A DNA stretch of 64,000 nt from Helicobacter sp. 11S02596-1 (GCF_002272825.1 NZ_MLAM01000011.1:1-64000); one strand, 5' to 3'; positions 26,096-36,769 are shown, counted from the first letter of the stretch. Notes: generated by a model from the letters alone, not told the origin. Numbers and translations: made by a program.

Positions 26096-27903
26096 AAACT
26101 GACCTCTTTCATTTTGGTTTCTGCCATATTAAAAAACTCCTCTACTTTCATTTCATATTGTGTTTTTGACATTCTATCGCGAATCGCTAAGGTTTTGTTT
26201 GTCGCCTCTTTTTCGCCGATAACACCAATAAGAGGGACCCGTTGCTTTTCTGCATTCCGAATCCTTTTAGCCAACGTTTCATTTTTGTCCATCACCTCAG
26301 CATACACACCCAGACCCAAAAGATGTTTTTTGATATCCCAAGCCATCGAAAGCTGTTCTTCGCCAATGGGTATAAGCACGATTTGCGTAGGTGCGATAAA
26401 AAAAGGAAACTCGCCACCAAAATGTTCCGTCAAGATAGCAACAAAACGCTCAAAAGACCCCAAAATAGCCCGATGGATCATCACAGGCTGGGCGAAAGCA
26501 TTGTTTTCATCGGTGTATTTGAGTTCAAATCTTTCAGGCAAATTCATATCGATTTGAATCGTCCCACACTGCCATTTTCTCCCGATAGCATCGGTAATCT
26601 TAATATCAATCTTAGGCCCATAAAACGCCCCACCGCCCTCATCGATTTGATAGACAATCCCATTGCTCTGCAATGCTTCTTTGAGTGCCTCTGTGGCAGT
26701 CTGCCAAACATCATCACTGCCGATAGATTTATCAGGGCGAGTAGAAAGCTCCATTTCATAATCGAACCCAAACGCTTGCATAATCTTGCGGGTAAAATCA
26801 ATAATATTACTGACCTCATCTTTTATCTGGGCAGGGCGACAAAAAATATGGGCATCATCTTGGGTAAATTCCCGCACCCGCAAAAGCCCGTGCAAAACAC
26901 CGCTTTTTTCGTGGCGATGCACAATACCATATTCATAAAATCTTAGTGGCAATTCCTTATAACTACGATGAGAACTTTGATAGACCTTGATATGCCCGAC
27001 ACAATTCATCGGCTTGATACCATATTCGACCTCATCAATCGTGGTAAAATACATATTTTCTTTATAGTTATCATAATGCCCGCTAACTTTCCAAACACTG
27101 CTTTTGAGTATCTCAGGACCCCGCACAGGCTCGTATTCACGCACGATGAGTGCTTTTGTCAAAAGCTCCTCAATCCGCCTACGCAACCTCGCCCCTTTAG
27201 GTAGCCAGATAGGAAGCCCCGCTCCGATTTCCTCATCAAATCCAAAAAGCCCCATTTCCAAGCCAAGCTTGCGATGATCGCGCTTTTTTGCTTCCTCAAG
27301 TTGCTGGATATAGGCATTCAAACTCTCTTTGTCTGCAAATGCAATACCATAAATGCGTGTGAGCATTTCGGCATTTTCATCTCCGCCCAAATAAGCCCCA
27401 GCGAGTTTTGTGAGCTTAAAACTATGCAAAAGTTTTGTATTAGGCAGATGGGGACCCCGGCACAAATCTTCAAAATCGCCTTGCTGATACACCCCAAAAC
27501 TATCCCCAGCAATCTTTGCCATCACGGCTTGCTTGAGCTCATCGCTGGCGAATTTTTTCATCGCTTCTTCACGGCTCATCACGCATTTATTGATAGGCAG
27601 ACCCCTCTTAGCAATCTCTTTCATCTTTTTTTCAATGACTACAAGATCTTCTTCGCCAATCTTTGCCGTCGTTTTGAAATCGTAATAAAAGCCCTCATCT
27701 ACGACCGGACCGACAAAAAACTTCGCATCGCTATAAATCTCTTTGATAGCTTGTGCCATCAAATGCGCACAAGAATGGCGGATGATTTGGAGTGCTTCAT
27801 TTGAGTTGTCAAAATAAATCTCCTCACCCCAGATACCTTGACTTTTGGCGGTTTGGGTATCGAAAATCTCGTCATTATGCTTGATGCCGATAACTTCTGA
27901 CAT
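26092..27903 (-). CDS. thrS: Threonyl-tRNA synthetase
   Basis: The 603-residue class II synthetase has the editing domain with HSCAHLMA (HxxxH), catalytic domain motifs such as KPMNCVGH (zinc-binding Cys), [14 protein letters not shown] and [13 protein letters not shown] (motif 3), and a C-terminal anticodon-binding domain ([11 protein letters not shown] onward). About 30 residues before the editing domain are missing compared with E. coli, so the N-terminal TGS domain is reduced, as in other Helicobacter. It charges tRNA-Thr with threonine and clears Ser-tRNA. First gene of the thrS-infC-rpmI-rplT operon. Confidence 0.97.
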   Translation of the reverse strand: MSEVIGIKHNDEIFDTQTAKSQGIWGEEIYFDNSNEALQIIRHSCAHLMAQAIKEIYSDAKFFVGPVVDEGFYYDFKTTAKIGEEDLVVIEKKMKEIAKRGLPINKCVMSREEAMKKFASDELKQAVMAKIAGDSFGVYQQGDFEDLCRGPHLPNTKLLHSFKLTKLAGAYLGGDENAEMLTRIYGIAFADKESLNAYIQQLEEAKKRDHRKLGLEMGLFGFDEEIGAGLPIWLPKGARLRRRIEELLTKALIVREYEPVRGPEILKSSVWKVSGHYDNYKENMYFTTIDEVEYGIKPMNCVGHIKVYQSSHRSYKELPLRFYEYGIVHRHEKSGVLHGLLRVREFTQDDAHIFCRPAQIKDEVSNIIDFTRKIMQAFGFDYEMELSTRPDKSIGSDDVWQTATEALKEALQSNGIVYQIDEGGGAFYGPKIDIKITDAIGRKWQCGTIQIDMNLPERFELKYTDENNAFAQPVMIHRAILGSFERFVAILTEHFGGEFPFFIAPTQIVLIPIGEEQLSMAWDIKKHLLGLGVYAEVMDKNETLAKRIRNAEKQRVPLIGVIGEKEATNKTLAIRDRMSKTQYEMKVEEFFNMAETKMKEVSF

Positions 27904-27996
27904 ATAAAAACTACCTTTGATTTGCTAGATTGTGCGTGTTTAAACTTCCATAAAAAAGCGTGATTATAACATAATTAAAATATACTTTTTTTAAAA

Positions 27997-28125
27997 TCAA
28001 CAATCACTCGACCCAAAACCACACTGCATTTCAGGATCAACTTTCTGGACTTGTGGATCTTCCAGAGGTTGCAAACACCCCTGAATCAACAAAATCGCAC
28101 CCAAAAAAACCCATAAAATCTTCAT
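27997..28125 (-). CDS. Small lipoprotein (42 residues)
   Basis: A short frame starting at 28125 encodes a basic N-terminus, a hydrophobic stretch and a lipobox (LLIQGC, with Cys17), followed by an acidic mature part of 26 residues that contains two more cysteines. GGAG lies six bases before the ATG. The gene is on the same strand as flgR, 48 bases downstream of its stop, so it may be the last gene of the gyrA-flgR transcript. Function is unknown. The ribosome site plus signal and lipobox support a real gene. Confidence 0.7.
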   Translation of the reverse strand: MKILWVFLGAILLIQGCLQPLEDPQVQKVDPEMQCGFGSSDC

Positions 28126-28173
28126 CTTTTACTCCGATTATCCTGATAATAATCAAATCCCACAGCTTCAAAC

Positions 28174-29508
28174 CTAAACCGAAAGATTATATTTGGCAAT
28201 CTTGTGCCGCAATACATCAAGTTGCATCCCAAGGACTTCCGCACTCCGAACCAAATCCCCCCCACAATCCTTGCAAACCTCTTTAATCAACTCGCTTTCA
28301 AGATTGGCAATCTTAGAAACCTGTTCTTTTGGGCTTCGGCTCTCCAAAAACAAATCTGCCTCCTCGATACAATCCCCCTCGCTCAAAATCGTTGCCCGCT
28401 CCACCACAGAGAGCAACTCCCTAACATTCCCATACCATTCATATGCTAGCAACTTCTTTTTGGCGTCTTCAGAAAATCTCTTTGGCTCAAATCCATATTG
28501 TGCCAATACCGCCTCAAGCTTCCAAACAGCGAGCGGGAGGATCTCCTCTCGCCTTTCTTTGAGACTTGGTATTTTAATAGGAATGGTTTGGAGGCGAAAA
28601 AACAAGTCCTCTCGAAACTCCCCATCGGCTATTTTTTTGTTAATATCTGCATTTGTCGCAGAGATAAAACGCACATCAATTTTGATGGTTTTATTGCTCC
28701 CTAAACGCGTGATTTCTTTTTCTTGGATAGCCCGCAAAAGCTTGCTTTGAAGCCCCAATGGCATTTCGCCTATTTCGTCCAAAAACACACTCCCCCCATT
28801 AGCAGTTTCAAAAAGCCCTGCTTTAGGGGTTGTCGCATCTGTGAATGCACCCTTTTCATAGCCAAAAAGTTCCGATTCTAGCAGATGTTCTGGGATAGCT
28901 GCCATATTGATAGCAACAAAAGGTGCGTTTTTTCGCAAAGAATGGGCGTGAATAAAGTTTGCAAACACTTCTTTGCCTACCCCACTCTGCCCCAAAAGCA
29001 AGACGCTCGCATCGGTGGTAGCGACTTTTTGTGCAGTTTTTTTGGCAACCTCCAAAGCCTCTGAGGTGGCGATAAAAAATTGCTTCTCTTCTGTGGGATT
29101 TGGCGTGTTTTTTGGCTTTTCAGGCTTATTATCTTGTAGCTTGTGCGTTTTTTGAAACTCGATGAATTTCTTTGTCCGATAGATTGCCTCCAGTAAAAGT
29201 TCGGGCTTGAAAGGCTTTTGGAAAAAATCCTTCACGCCCAAGCGGATCGAATCAATGGCTTTATTGAGTGTGGCATTCCCAGTAATCACGATCGCTTCAT
29301 AACGCCCCTCTAGCAATCGCAAAAACTCCAACCCATCCATTTGGGGCATATTGATGTCTGTGATGATAAGCTCAAAACTATCATCAAGCGCTTTTAGAGC
29401 GTCTTTTGGATTCTTGAAACTGATAATTTCAAGGTCCTTATTATCGGCAAAAAAAAGTTCGAGGCTTTTACGCATATTGATGTCATCTTCGACGATGGCG
29501 ATTTTCAT
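28174..29508 (-). CDS. flgR: Sigma-54 flagellar response regulator FlgR
   Basis: The 444-residue protein has a receiver domain (phospho-acceptor Asp about 51 in LIITDINMP, VEDD acidic pocket) and a sigma-54 AAA+ domain with LLGQSGVGKE, a GAFTGA-loop variant reading GAFTDA, and FLDEIGEMPL. It also has a C-terminal Fis-type helix-turn-helix (about 402-440: KDCGGDLVRSAEVLGMQLDVLRHKI). It should activate sigma-54 flagellar genes after phosphorylation by FlgS. H. pylori FlgR lacks the DNA-binding domain that is kept here. ATG at 29508 has AAGGAG and overlaps the upstream gene's stop (ATGA). Confidence 0.92.
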   Translation of the reverse strand: MKIAIVEDDINMRKSLELFFADNKDLEIISFKNPKDALKALDDSFELIITDINMPQMDGLEFLRLLEGRYEAIVITGNATLNKAIDSIRLGVKDFFQKPFKPELLLEAIYRTKKFIEFQKTHKLQDNKPEKPKNTPNPTEEKQFFIATSEALEVAKKTAQKVATTDASVLLLGQSGVGKEVFANFIHAHSLRKNAPFVAINMAAIPEHLLESELFGYEKGAFTDATTPKAGLFETANGGSVFLDEIGEMPLGLQSKLLRAIQEKEITRLGSNKTIKIDVRFISATNADINKKIADGEFREDLFFRLQTIPIKIPSLKERREEILPLAVWKLEAVLAQYGFEPKRFSEDAKKKLLAYEWYGNVRELLSVVERATILSEGDCIEEADLFLESRSPKEQVSKIANLESELIKEVCKDCGGDLVRSAEVLGMQLDVLRHKIAKYNLSV

Positions 29509-30218
29509 CTCTTCTCCTTCCAAACTTCCAAAATCAAAAAACCATTATCCAAATACGCTATCACGCTTTTTGCCGGGAGGGTAAGCGTGGTTTTAGCTCG
29601 CAAGGCAAAGTCCCTATTAAGCGTATCATCACGGACTTGCACGCCACTTTTATATAGGCATTCTAGCACGGCGTCTTTTTTGGCTTCTAGGATAATCTTT
29701 AAGGCATCGCTAGCCTCATCATCCCCCAAAATATCGGCTATATACGAATCAATACGGCATTGATAATCAAAAACATAGCGAGGAGTTCCTACACGGGCTT
29801 TGATAGGCTCTGAAATCCGGTAGCGATCACCTTGTGCCACGCCATCTTTGATAACCAATCGATAAGAAATCAAAAATTCCTTTTTAAGAGGCTTTGTGCC
29901 ACCTGTATCAAAAAAATCCGGCGGAGGCAAATCGCTTGGAAGCACCTGCGGGAGGATACCTGGGATGGGTTGATAAAAAAATTTACCATTAGGGTATCCA
30001 AACAACCAAAAGGGTGGTGAAAAAGGCGATAAGGGGGGCAAAAATGGTGGCGTGAAAGGCTCGCTTGTTGTATTGGCACGATAAAGCGGGTTTGATTCTG
30101 CTGGGAGTTCAAAAAAAGGCGGGGGAGTAAGCACGGGGGGATTTTTCTTCCACGTGTTAAAATCATAAGCCTGCATACTCACCAGCACCAGAGCCAAACT
30201 CAAAAACAAGATCTTCAC
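29505..30218 (-). CDS. Proline-rich secreted protein (HP0702 position)
   Basis: The 237-residue protein has a signal peptide (cleavage near MQAYD), a long Pro/Phe-rich region (residues about 26-105, with many PPF and PPL words) and a folded C-terminal part. It sits between gyrA and flgR exactly as HP0702 does in H. pylori, with four-base ATGA overlaps at both ends, so translation of the three genes is coupled. No catalytic motif is seen. Function is unknown. A periplasmic or envelope location is inferred from the signal peptide. Confidence 0.75.
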   Translation of the reverse strand: MKILFLSLALVLVSMQAYDFNTWKKNPPVLTPPPFFELPAESNPLYRANTTSEPFTPPFLPPLSPFSPPFWLFGYPNGKFFYQPIPGILPQVLPSDLPPPDFFDTGGTKPLKKEFLISYRLVIKDGVAQGDRYRISEPIKARVGTPRYVFDYQCRIDSYIADILGDDEASDALKIILEAKKDAVLECLYKSGVQVRDDTLNRDFALRAKTTLTLPAKSVIAYLDNGFLILEVWKEKR

Positions 30219-32695
30219 TCGATACCCACACCACCCTCACTCTCGCTGTCTTCTTCAAGCGCTTCTTTGGGACAACGGCTCACATAAACAACTTTCTCAC
30301 TGCCTACATTGATGATTTTCACACCACTTGTATTCCTGCCCGCTTCTTTGATGGCTTCAATCGCAACCCGTATCATCTTGCCACTGGTGGTAAGCACCAT
30401 CAAATCCATATTCTCATCATCGACATTCACGACGCTCACCAGTTTGCCTGTTTTGGAAGTTAGCTTCATTGCAATCACGCCTTTGCCCCCCCTGCTTTGG
30501 AAGCGATAAGCCCCTGCAAGGGTTTGCTTGCCAATACCTTTTTCACTCACGGTCAAAAGCTTGTCGGTTTCACTAGTGATAATCGTCGCCCCGATGACAA
30601 AATCTTCATTTGCTTTGAAGCGAATGCCCGTAACCCCCCGACTCACCCGCCCGATCTCACGGATATCATCAATGCTAAATCGGATACACATCCCCTGATA
30701 TGTCGCAATAAAAAGCTCTTTGACATCTTGATTGATAATCTTTGCAGTAACGAGTTCATCGCCCTCATCAAGATTGATCGCACGCACGCCCACACTCCGA
30801 ATATTGCTGTATTCTTTCAGATTGGTTCGCTTCACGATACCATTCTTGGTGAAAAATACCAATGATTTATCATCGTTAAAATCTGTCGTGGTAATCGTTG
30901 CCATAATCTTTTCATCAGCTTGCAGATTGATGAGATTGACAACCGCCTTGCCAATAGCCGTCCTACCTGCTTCAGGGATTTTATAGACTTTGAGCCAATA
31001 GAGTTGGCCTTTGTTGGTAACAAACATTATCGTATCGTGGGTATTGGCAACAAAAAATGATTCGATAAAATCATCTTCGTGGGTATTGCCTGAAATTTTG
31101 CCCTTACCGCCACGATTTTGCTTTTCGTAAGTTTTTAGCTGGACACGCTTGACATAGCCCCGATGGCTCATCGTTACGACAACAGGCTCATTGGGGATCA
31201 GATCCTCAATATCAATAGCGTCATAATCATCTTCAATCTGTGTTTTGCGTGGCGAAGTAAATTTTTCTTTGATTTCAAGCAATTCTTCTTTGATGATACG
31301 TTTGAGTTCATCTTCGCTTTTTAAGATCGCATTGAGTTTTTCGATCAGAGCGAGCAATTCAGCATATTCTTGCTCGATTTTATCCCGCTCCAATCCCGTC
31401 AATCGTTGCAATCTCATCTCTAAAATCGCTTTGCTTTGCAGTTCGCTAAGACCAAATGTTTCCATCAAGCCATTTTTGGCCTCTTCAGTGTCCTTGCTCG
31501 CTCGGATTAGTTTGATGACTTCTTCGATATGATCGAGTGCGATACGAAGTCCCTCTAATATATGCGCTCTTGCCTTAGCTTTTTCAAGCTCAAAGATGGT
31601 CCGACGGATCACGACGGTTTTTCGGTGTGAAATAAATAGATTTAATAACTCCAAAAGGCTAAATATCTTGGGTTCTTTGTTATTAATAGCCAAAAGGATA
31701 ATCCCAAAAGTCGTCTCCATCGTTGTGGATTTATACAGATGGTTCAAAACGATTTCACTCATCGCCTCTTTTTTCAGCTCAATAACGACACGAATACCCT
31801 CACGATCGGATTCATCCCTGACCTCAGAAATACCTTCGATGACTTTTTCTTTTGCCAGCTCGCTGATCTGCTCGACTAGCTTGGCTTTGTTCGTTTGATA
31901 GGGCATTTCATCGATGACAATCACATCTTTGGTCTTTGTTTTTTCAATATGCACTTTTGCACGCACACGTATCCTGCCCCTGCCGGTGCGATAGGCATCG
32001 ATGATACCTTGCTTGCCATAGATAATCCCGCCCGTAGGAAAATCCGGTCCCTCTACAAAACCCATCAATGTATCCAGCGAAGCATCTGGGGTATCAATGA
32101 CATAAATCAACGCATTAATGATTTCATCCATACGGTGCGGCGGGATAGATGTCGCCATCCCTACAGCGATCCCGCTGGAGCCATTTACCAAAAGATTGGG
32201 AATACGGCTAGGAAGCACATCGGGTTCTTTGAGCGTATCATCGTAGTTAGGGACAAAATCGACGGTGTCTTTGTCGATATCTTTTAAAATCTCCTCACTC
32301 GCTTGTGTCATCCTCGCTTCGGTATATCGCATTGCAGCGGCATTGTCCCCATCGATGGAGCCAAAATTCCCTTGCCCATCGACAAGCTCTAAGCGCATCG
32401 AAAAATCCTGTGCCATCCGCACCAACGCATCATAAACAGCCGTATCGCCGTGAGGGTGGTATTTACCGATAACATCCCCAACGATTCTGGCACTCTTTTT
32501 GTATGCTACCCTTGAGGTCAATCCCAGCTCACTCATCGCATAAAGAATCCTGCGATGGACGGGCTTGAGTCCATCTTTGGCATCAGGGAGAGCCCTGCCA
32601 ATGATAACACTCATCGAATAATCCAGATAGCTTTCCTTGATGGAATCATCGATTTTTATATCTACAACGCTCGTATTATCCAGTAAATTATCCAT
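30215..32695 (-). CDS. gyrA: DNA gyrase subunit A
   Basis: The 826-residue type IIA topoisomerase subunit has the catalytic Tyr in [10 protein letters not shown], the quinolone-resistance region [20 protein letters not shown] (Thr at the E. coli Ser83 position and Asp at the 87 position, the usual sensitive arrangement in Campylobacterota), and the C-terminal DNA-wrapping repeats with a GyrA box (QNRGGKG). The start at 32695 follows GGAG by five bases; the GTG at 32701 overlaps that ribosome site. It precedes the HP0702-like gene with an ATGA overlap. Confidence 0.97.
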   Translation of the reverse strand: MDNLLDNTSVVDIKIDDSIKESYLDYSMSVIIGRALPDAKDGLKPVHRRILYAMSELGLTSRVAYKKSARIVGDVIGKYHPHGDTAVYDALVRMAQDFSMRLELVDGQGNFGSIDGDNAAAMRYTEARMTQASEEILKDIDKDTVDFVPNYDDTLKEPDVLPSRIPNLLVNGSSGIAVGMATSIPPHRMDEIINALIYVIDTPDASLDTLMGFVEGPDFPTGGIIYGKQGIIDAYRTGRGRIRVRAKVHIEKTKTKDVIVIDEMPYQTNKAKLVEQISELAKEKVIEGISEVRDESDREGIRVVIELKKEAMSEIVLNHLYKSTTMETTFGIILLAINNKEPKIFSLLELLNLFISHRKTVVIRRTIFELEKAKARAHILEGLRIALDHIEEVIKLIRASKDTEEAKNGLMETFGLSELQSKAILEMRLQRLTGLERDKIEQEYAELLALIEKLNAILKSEDELKRIIKEELLEIKEKFTSPRKTQIEDDYDAIDIEDLIPNEPVVVTMSHRGYVKRVQLKTYEKQNRGGKGKISGNTHEDDFIESFFVANTHDTIMFVTNKGQLYWLKVYKIPEAGRTAIGKAVVNLINLQADEKIMATITTTDFNDDKSLVFFTKNGIVKRTNLKEYSNIRSVGVRAINLDEGDELVTAKIINQDVKELFIATYQGMCIRFSIDDIREIGRVSRGVTGIRFKANEDFVIGATIITSETDKLLTVSEKGIGKQTLAGAYRFQSRGGKGVIAMKLTSKTGKLVSVVNVDDENMDLMVLTTSGKMIRVAIEAIKEAGRNTSGVKIINVGSEKVVYVSRCPKEALEEDSESEGGVGIE

Positions 32696-32838
32696 TATCA
32701 CTCCAGATGTTCTAAGTTCAAATATTCTTCAATGTTCCAATGCTTCCAATATTTTTGGGTGTTTGAATTGATGGTATATTCTAGCTTGTTTTTACTTAAA
32801 AGCGGGACAAAAAGCAAAAAATGGGCAGGCAATGAATT

Positions 32839-33225
32839 TCAAAAATATTGCTTCCAAAAAAAACTCACCCAAATCCCAACCCAAAAAATCAATGCAAAAA
32901 GTTGTGCTGCACTCCCCATATCTTTGGCTTTTTTTGCTAGAGGGTGGGTTTTGAGGCTCACAAAATCGATCGCATTTTCAATCGCAGAGTTGAGTAATTC
33001 GATCAAAACCGAAATCACGCAAGGTGCTACCAGCACCACACGTTCCAGCCAAGAATCCGCCACAAAAAATGCCAAGATAATACAAACAATCGCCAAAACA
33101 AACACTTGCCGAAACGCAGCCTCATCGCTCCACGCAGCACAAAAGCCGTCTTTGGAATAAAAAAAAGCATTCAAAATCCTAGCAAAACCTTTTTTGCCTT
33201 TTTTGTCGTTTCTATTTGTTTGCAT
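32839..33225 (-). CDS. dgkA: Diacylglycerol kinase
   Basis: The 128-residue inner-membrane protein has three hydrophobic segments and the DgkA signature ELLNSAIENAIDFVS followed by KKAKDMGSAAQ. It phosphorylates diacylglycerol to phosphatidic acid for phospholipid recycling. In H. pylori HP0700 (dgkA) also lies next to gyrA (HP0701). Two bases separate its start from the upstream gene's stop (33228), which suggests co-transcription. Confidence 0.95.
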   Translation of the reverse strand: MQTNRNDKKGKKGFARILNAFFYSKDGFCAAWSDEAAFRQVFVLAIVCIILAFFVADSWLERVVLVAPCVISVLIELLNSAIENAIDFVSLKTHPLAKKAKDMGSAAQLFALIFWVGIWVSFFWKQYF

Positions 33226-33227
33226 TT

Positions 33228-34322
33228 CTATTTATTTGTATTTAGGGTCGTATCAACGATAAGATCGTAATGATTAAAGATTTTTGCAAGCATTCTTTGC
33301 TGGCTACCGGGTTTATCAAGATTCAAAATCATTTCGGGCGGGATTTTAAAATAGGGTGCGGGGGTTTGTTTGGGGAGCAATGACACGCTGACCTTAGAGG
33401 CTTCACCCATTGCCATCATCCCCATCCCATCAACAAATCCGACCAAAGCCTCTTGGTAAGGACCTCCCAACAAGCCAGTCATCGCAAGTCCAAAACCGAT
33501 AAGACCCTTCGTGTCTCCAAGTGCTTGTTCATAAATCTTATCATCAAATGGAATTTTAAGGTCTTGATTTCTCGATTTATAATCGGATTCAAATATCGGA
33601 TACAAAACGTTTTTGAGGGTGTTAGAAGCCAAAGAAAAATAAACCTTATCAACACCAAAATCAAAATCATCTATCTCCTGACTCAATTTCTCTGGAAAAC
33701 CAAGCTTAGAATAATAAGAAATAATCGCATTCAAGATGGTCTTGTCTGCAAATTTGGCACTTTTGATTTTGATATCAAATCCATAATCATATTGCATATC
33801 TTTAGCAACAAACGCGCATTGATTGTGCGAAACAATCTCGCCGGCGTATTTGTCTATGACTTCGTTGTTTTGATTACAAGAAAACGCATTGGGCTTAAAA
33901 ACCTCATAAATACCCATCAATTCTTTGTTGCCACTCTGAGTGGCCAGCGCATCAAGACCCTCAAAAATCAATTTTGGGGATTTTGCGGAAATCCTTATCG
34001 AACTCGTCCCAATATCATCAATATTCAAAGCCAAATCAGAAACTCCAAACACTTCTTGATGGGTAGCAGTATCAATAAGCCCGATATGTTTGCTCACACA
34101 TTGATAACTACTGATACCACGGCATACAAAAGGCTCAAATTTGACCGAAAAAGGCTTATCACTGGAGGCATAATCTCGCACCATTGTGGCGACATAATCA
34201 TTTAAAGTCGTTTGGAGTTCTGTTTTGATTTTTGAACTCAACTGATAACTCACGCCCAAAAGCACAAGAATCACCAAAGCCCCCAATAACAACAAAATCA
34301 TCATCAGCTTTTTGCTAAACAT
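33228..34322 (-). CDS. Membrane-anchored periplasmic protein of unknown function
   Basis: The 364-residue protein has one N-terminal transmembrane helix (about 7-26) and a large presumed periplasmic part with mixed strand/helix composition, ending ...DTTLNTNK. Cysteines occur in pairs (FVCRGISSYQC and SCNQNN...NQC), which could form disulfides. No catalytic motif is recognised. The long beta-rich part with a single anchor recalls DUF945-type proteins, but I cannot support that assignment. It lies immediately upstream of dgkA on the same strand. Confidence 0.65.
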   Translation of the reverse strand: MFSKKLMMILLLLGALVILVLLGVSYQLSSKIKTELQTTLNDYVATMVRDYASSDKPFSVKFEPFVCRGISSYQCVSKHIGLIDTATHQEVFGVSDLALNIDDIGTSSIRISAKSPKLIFEGLDALATQSGNKELMGIYEVFKPNAFSCNQNNEVIDKYAGEIVSHNQCAFVAKDMQYDYGFDIKIKSAKFADKTILNAIISYYSKLGFPEKLSQEIDDFDFGVDKVYFSLASNTLKNVLYPIFESDYKSRNQDLKIPFDDKIYEQALGDTKGLIGFGLAMTGLLGGPYQEALVGFVDGMGMMAMGEASKVSVSLLPKQTPAPYFKIPPEMILNLDKPGSQQRMLAKIFNHYDLIVDTTLNTNK

Positions 34323-34409
34323 AAAAATACCCTTAAATTTTAACTAGAAAGTTTGAAAGATTATAGCAGAATAAGAAATAATCCTCCCTTTAAAAGAGAG
34401 GATGTAGGT

Positions 34410-36236
34410 TTAATGCGTAGTAACGTTTTTATCCAAGACCTTGTAGTTGTAAGGATTGATGTCCTTATCTAGCTGGATAAGATCTTTTGGTGGGGCGATA
34501 TTGACATCTTCTTCGTGATAATATCTATCGCCTTTTTTATGCCCATTCACATCAGCTTTCCATTTGAGTTCGCCCGGATTAAATTTCTGGATATCCTCAA
34601 AAGTCAGATTGGATACTTTGAAATCAATCTGATTGGCAGCTGCGATTTGAGCCAACAATGCTTGGGCATATCTAGCCATATCTGTAGCTTGCAACAATGC
34701 TCGCCCAGCTTCTTTAGGATTATGGAAGCCTCCAGAATTTTCAGCATTTACAAAATCTGCTCGCATTTGAGACTTTCTATGCAATTCCAAAACCTGCTGG
34801 AGTGCTTTTGAGATTTTGGCATCATCAGGCTTGCCGTCGGTTTGATAGGCAGGCAACTTACCGAGCTGCTCACGCATATATTTAATATCTGTAATCAAGC
34901 TCACAATCGCATATTCTGCACTTCTAAGGTCAAAAGCAACGGAATTTTGAATGCTATGGACTTGATTTCTCAAATAATCCTCTGTTTGGGTATGGCAACT
35001 CTTACAAGAACTATTAATATCATCAAGTGGCGAAATTAGATTGTGCTGGCTCATTTTCTTAGAACCTTTACGGACATAAGGCATATGGCAATCCGCACAA
35101 CTCACACCATTAGCAGCGTGAATACCCCCACTATACATTTCAGATTCTGGGTGTTGCATTTTAAGCAATGGCGCTTTTGTATCCTTGTGAATCCAATCAT
35201 AAGGGAAAATATCACGGACTTTTTCATAATATTCATCAAACATTTCGATTCTAAACGGCTTGTCCTTTTTCCACTCTGACCACGGGAATGCGAGTTCAAG
35301 ACCACTGGCAGAGACTTCAATAGGCTCATTTCCATTTCTCCAAATATCGATGTCATCATAATTTTTCTGGCTACCATTCCACCATTTTGCTTGTGGATCT
35401 TTTGAGATACTCTCACCCATTATGGTTACTTTCTCACCTGTCGGGCGGAAATAATACTCCACGTGGCATTGTGAACAAACCAATGTTCTCATCTCTTGCC
35501 TGCTCGCTTTGACACCTGCGATCGGATCAGACTGATAACCCCTAGCAATCAAAGCATTGATAGCAGCAGGACGGGTAAGTCGCAAACTCATATCATCAGG
35601 ATTGTGGCAGTCCGCACAAGTAAGTCCCATTCGAGTTCCCCCGTGAAGTCCCCGATGCGCCTCGCTATCTGGTGCTTTGCCATCCATCACAGGAACATTT
35701 TTAATCATTGTCCAATAAGGTGTGGTATTAAAAGCTATCCAATCATTTTTGGCAACATTTTTATAAAGCCAAGGCATCCAACCGCTATGGCAATTCATAC
35801 AAGCAGTGGGCTGACCATTGAAAGCTTTCAAACCAAAGGAATTTAAGAAATCCTTATTATTTCTAGCTGTGCTCATCTGATCGCTTTGTGCATAAAAATG
35901 CCCGCGCTCTTCGTTGAAATCCGCACTAAAAGCATACCCTGCCCAAAGAATGGTTAATTGGGGGTATCGTATCAATTTACTATACGCAAGATTCCCGCCA
36001 AAATCTGTGGGCTTGGGCTCTTGTTTTTCAATACTCAAATACATATCCAAGTAATCAGGAAAGAATTTGCCCCAAGTATCAAATCTAGGGTCATCATCGC
36101 TTAGCTGTGTCATTGGATTTGTCTTCACACCTGAAACCTCATATTTCTTCTGGGTGATGTCAGAATTTAGCCAAAAAATACCCCCGCCTAGCAATACGCC
36201 CACAACAATCACAATCCACAAAATCTTATTTCTCAT
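34410..36236 (-). CDS. nrfA: Cytochrome c nitrite reductase catalytic subunit
   Basis: The 608-residue periplasmic pentahaem enzyme reduces nitrite to ammonium with six electrons. Five haem motifs are visible: CMNCH (146-150), CADCH (207-211), CSQCH (254-258), CADCH (380-384) and CKSCH (411-415). The first is the active-site haem. Most NrfA proteins have CxxCK there, while Campylobacter jejuni has CxxCH, as here. It has an N-terminal signal or anchor helix. AGGAGGAGA precedes the start, 16 bases after nrfH, so the two form an nrfHA operon. H. pylori has no such enzyme. Confidence 0.96.
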   Translation of the reverse strand: MRNKILWIVIVVGVLLGGGIFWLNSDITQKKYEVSGVKTNPMTQLSDDDPRFDTWGKFFPDYLDMYLSIEKQEPKPTDFGGNLAYSKLIRYPQLTILWAGYAFSADFNEERGHFYAQSDQMSTARNNKDFLNSFGLKAFNGQPTACMNCHSGWMPWLYKNVAKNDWIAFNTTPYWTMIKNVPVMDGKAPDSEAHRGLHGGTRMGLTCADCHNPDDMSLRLTRPAAINALIARGYQSDPIAGVKASRQEMRTLVCSQCHVEYYFRPTGEKVTIMGESISKDPQAKWWNGSQKNYDDIDIWRNGNEPIEVSASGLELAFPWSEWKKDKPFRIEMFDEYYEKVRDIFPYDWIHKDTKAPLLKMQHPESEMYSGGIHAANGVSCADCHMPYVRKGSKKMSQHNLISPLDDINSSCKSCHTQTEDYLRNQVHSIQNSVAFDLRSAEYAIVSLITDIKYMREQLGKLPAYQTDGKPDDAKISKALQQVLELHRKSQMRADFVNAENSGGFHNPKEAGRALLQATDMARYAQALLAQIAAANQIDFKVSNLTFEDIQKFNPGELKWKADVNGHKKGDRYYHEEDVNIAPPKDLIQLDKDINPYNYKVLDKNVTTH

Positions 36237-36252
36237 TATCTCCTCCTAAACT

Positions 36253-36738
36253 TTAAAATCCACGTGAATGCCCCACTCCCTGATGACAAGAAACGCATTT
36301 CAAAGACGTATCTTGATGTTCAGGGCGTAAGGTTGGATTCACAACGTTTTGCACATAGGGCAAATGGCAATGGATGCAGTTCTCTTGCACAATCTCTTGA
36401 GTTTTCTTAGACGCAGTAAAATGGGTAGGCAAATTTTTATCAAAAGTAAAAGCATAGGCGTGACCTACGCCACTTTCGGCTTTTGCTACCCATTTGCGGA
36501 CAAACTCGTGAGGCAGATGGCAATCACTACAAGTTGCAACTTCTCTGTGAGAACTCTTATTCCAATCGTCATACACCTCATTCATCACGTGACAATTGTT
36601 GCAGGCAGCAGAATCGCTGCTCAGATAGGAAAAACCTTTTGCATTATAAAATGTATAAAATGCTCCCCCCAATCCGATCACAACCACAAACACTGCCACG
36701 ACAGCCAGAAGAGATGAACTTGGCTTGTTTGTTTTCAA
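36253..36738 (-). CDS. nrfH: NrfH, membrane quinol dehydrogenase of nitrite reductase
   Basis: The 161-residue NapC/NirT-family tetrahaem cytochrome has one N-terminal membrane helix (about 9-30), then CNNCH, CSDCH, CIHCH and CVSCH. It oxidises menaquinol and passes electrons to NrfA. The start is TTG at 36738, with AAGGAG upstream. Upstream lies an FNR-like box and a -10 element spaced as in a class II activated promoter, so anaerobic or nitrogen-oxide control is likely. Confidence 0.95.
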   Translation of the reverse strand: MKTNKPSSSLLAVVAVFVVVIGLGGAFYTFYNAKGFSYLSSDSAACNNCHVMNEVYDDWNKSSHREVATCSDCHLPHEFVRKWVAKAESGVGHAYAFTFDKNLPTHFTASKKTQEIVQENCIHCHLPYVQNVVNPTLRPEHQDTSLKCVSCHQGVGHSRGF

Positions 36739-36769
36739 AAACTCTCCTTCTTAGTGATTTGCACCGCCC

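Noticed and set aside
26242-26946. Plus-strand open frame of 234 codons inside thrS
   Set aside because: Antisense shadow of a conserved synthetase gene; composition is His/Pro-rich and unlike a protein.
28053-28286. Plus-strand open frame of 77 codons after thrS
   Set aside because: It overlaps the small lipoprotein on the other strand, which has a ribosome site and a lipobox, and it has no such support.
33453-34205. Plus-strand open frame of 250 codons opposite the anchored protein gene at 33228-34322
   Set aside because: The minus strand gives a signal-anchored protein with normal spacing to dgkA; the plus-strand frame has no ribosome site.
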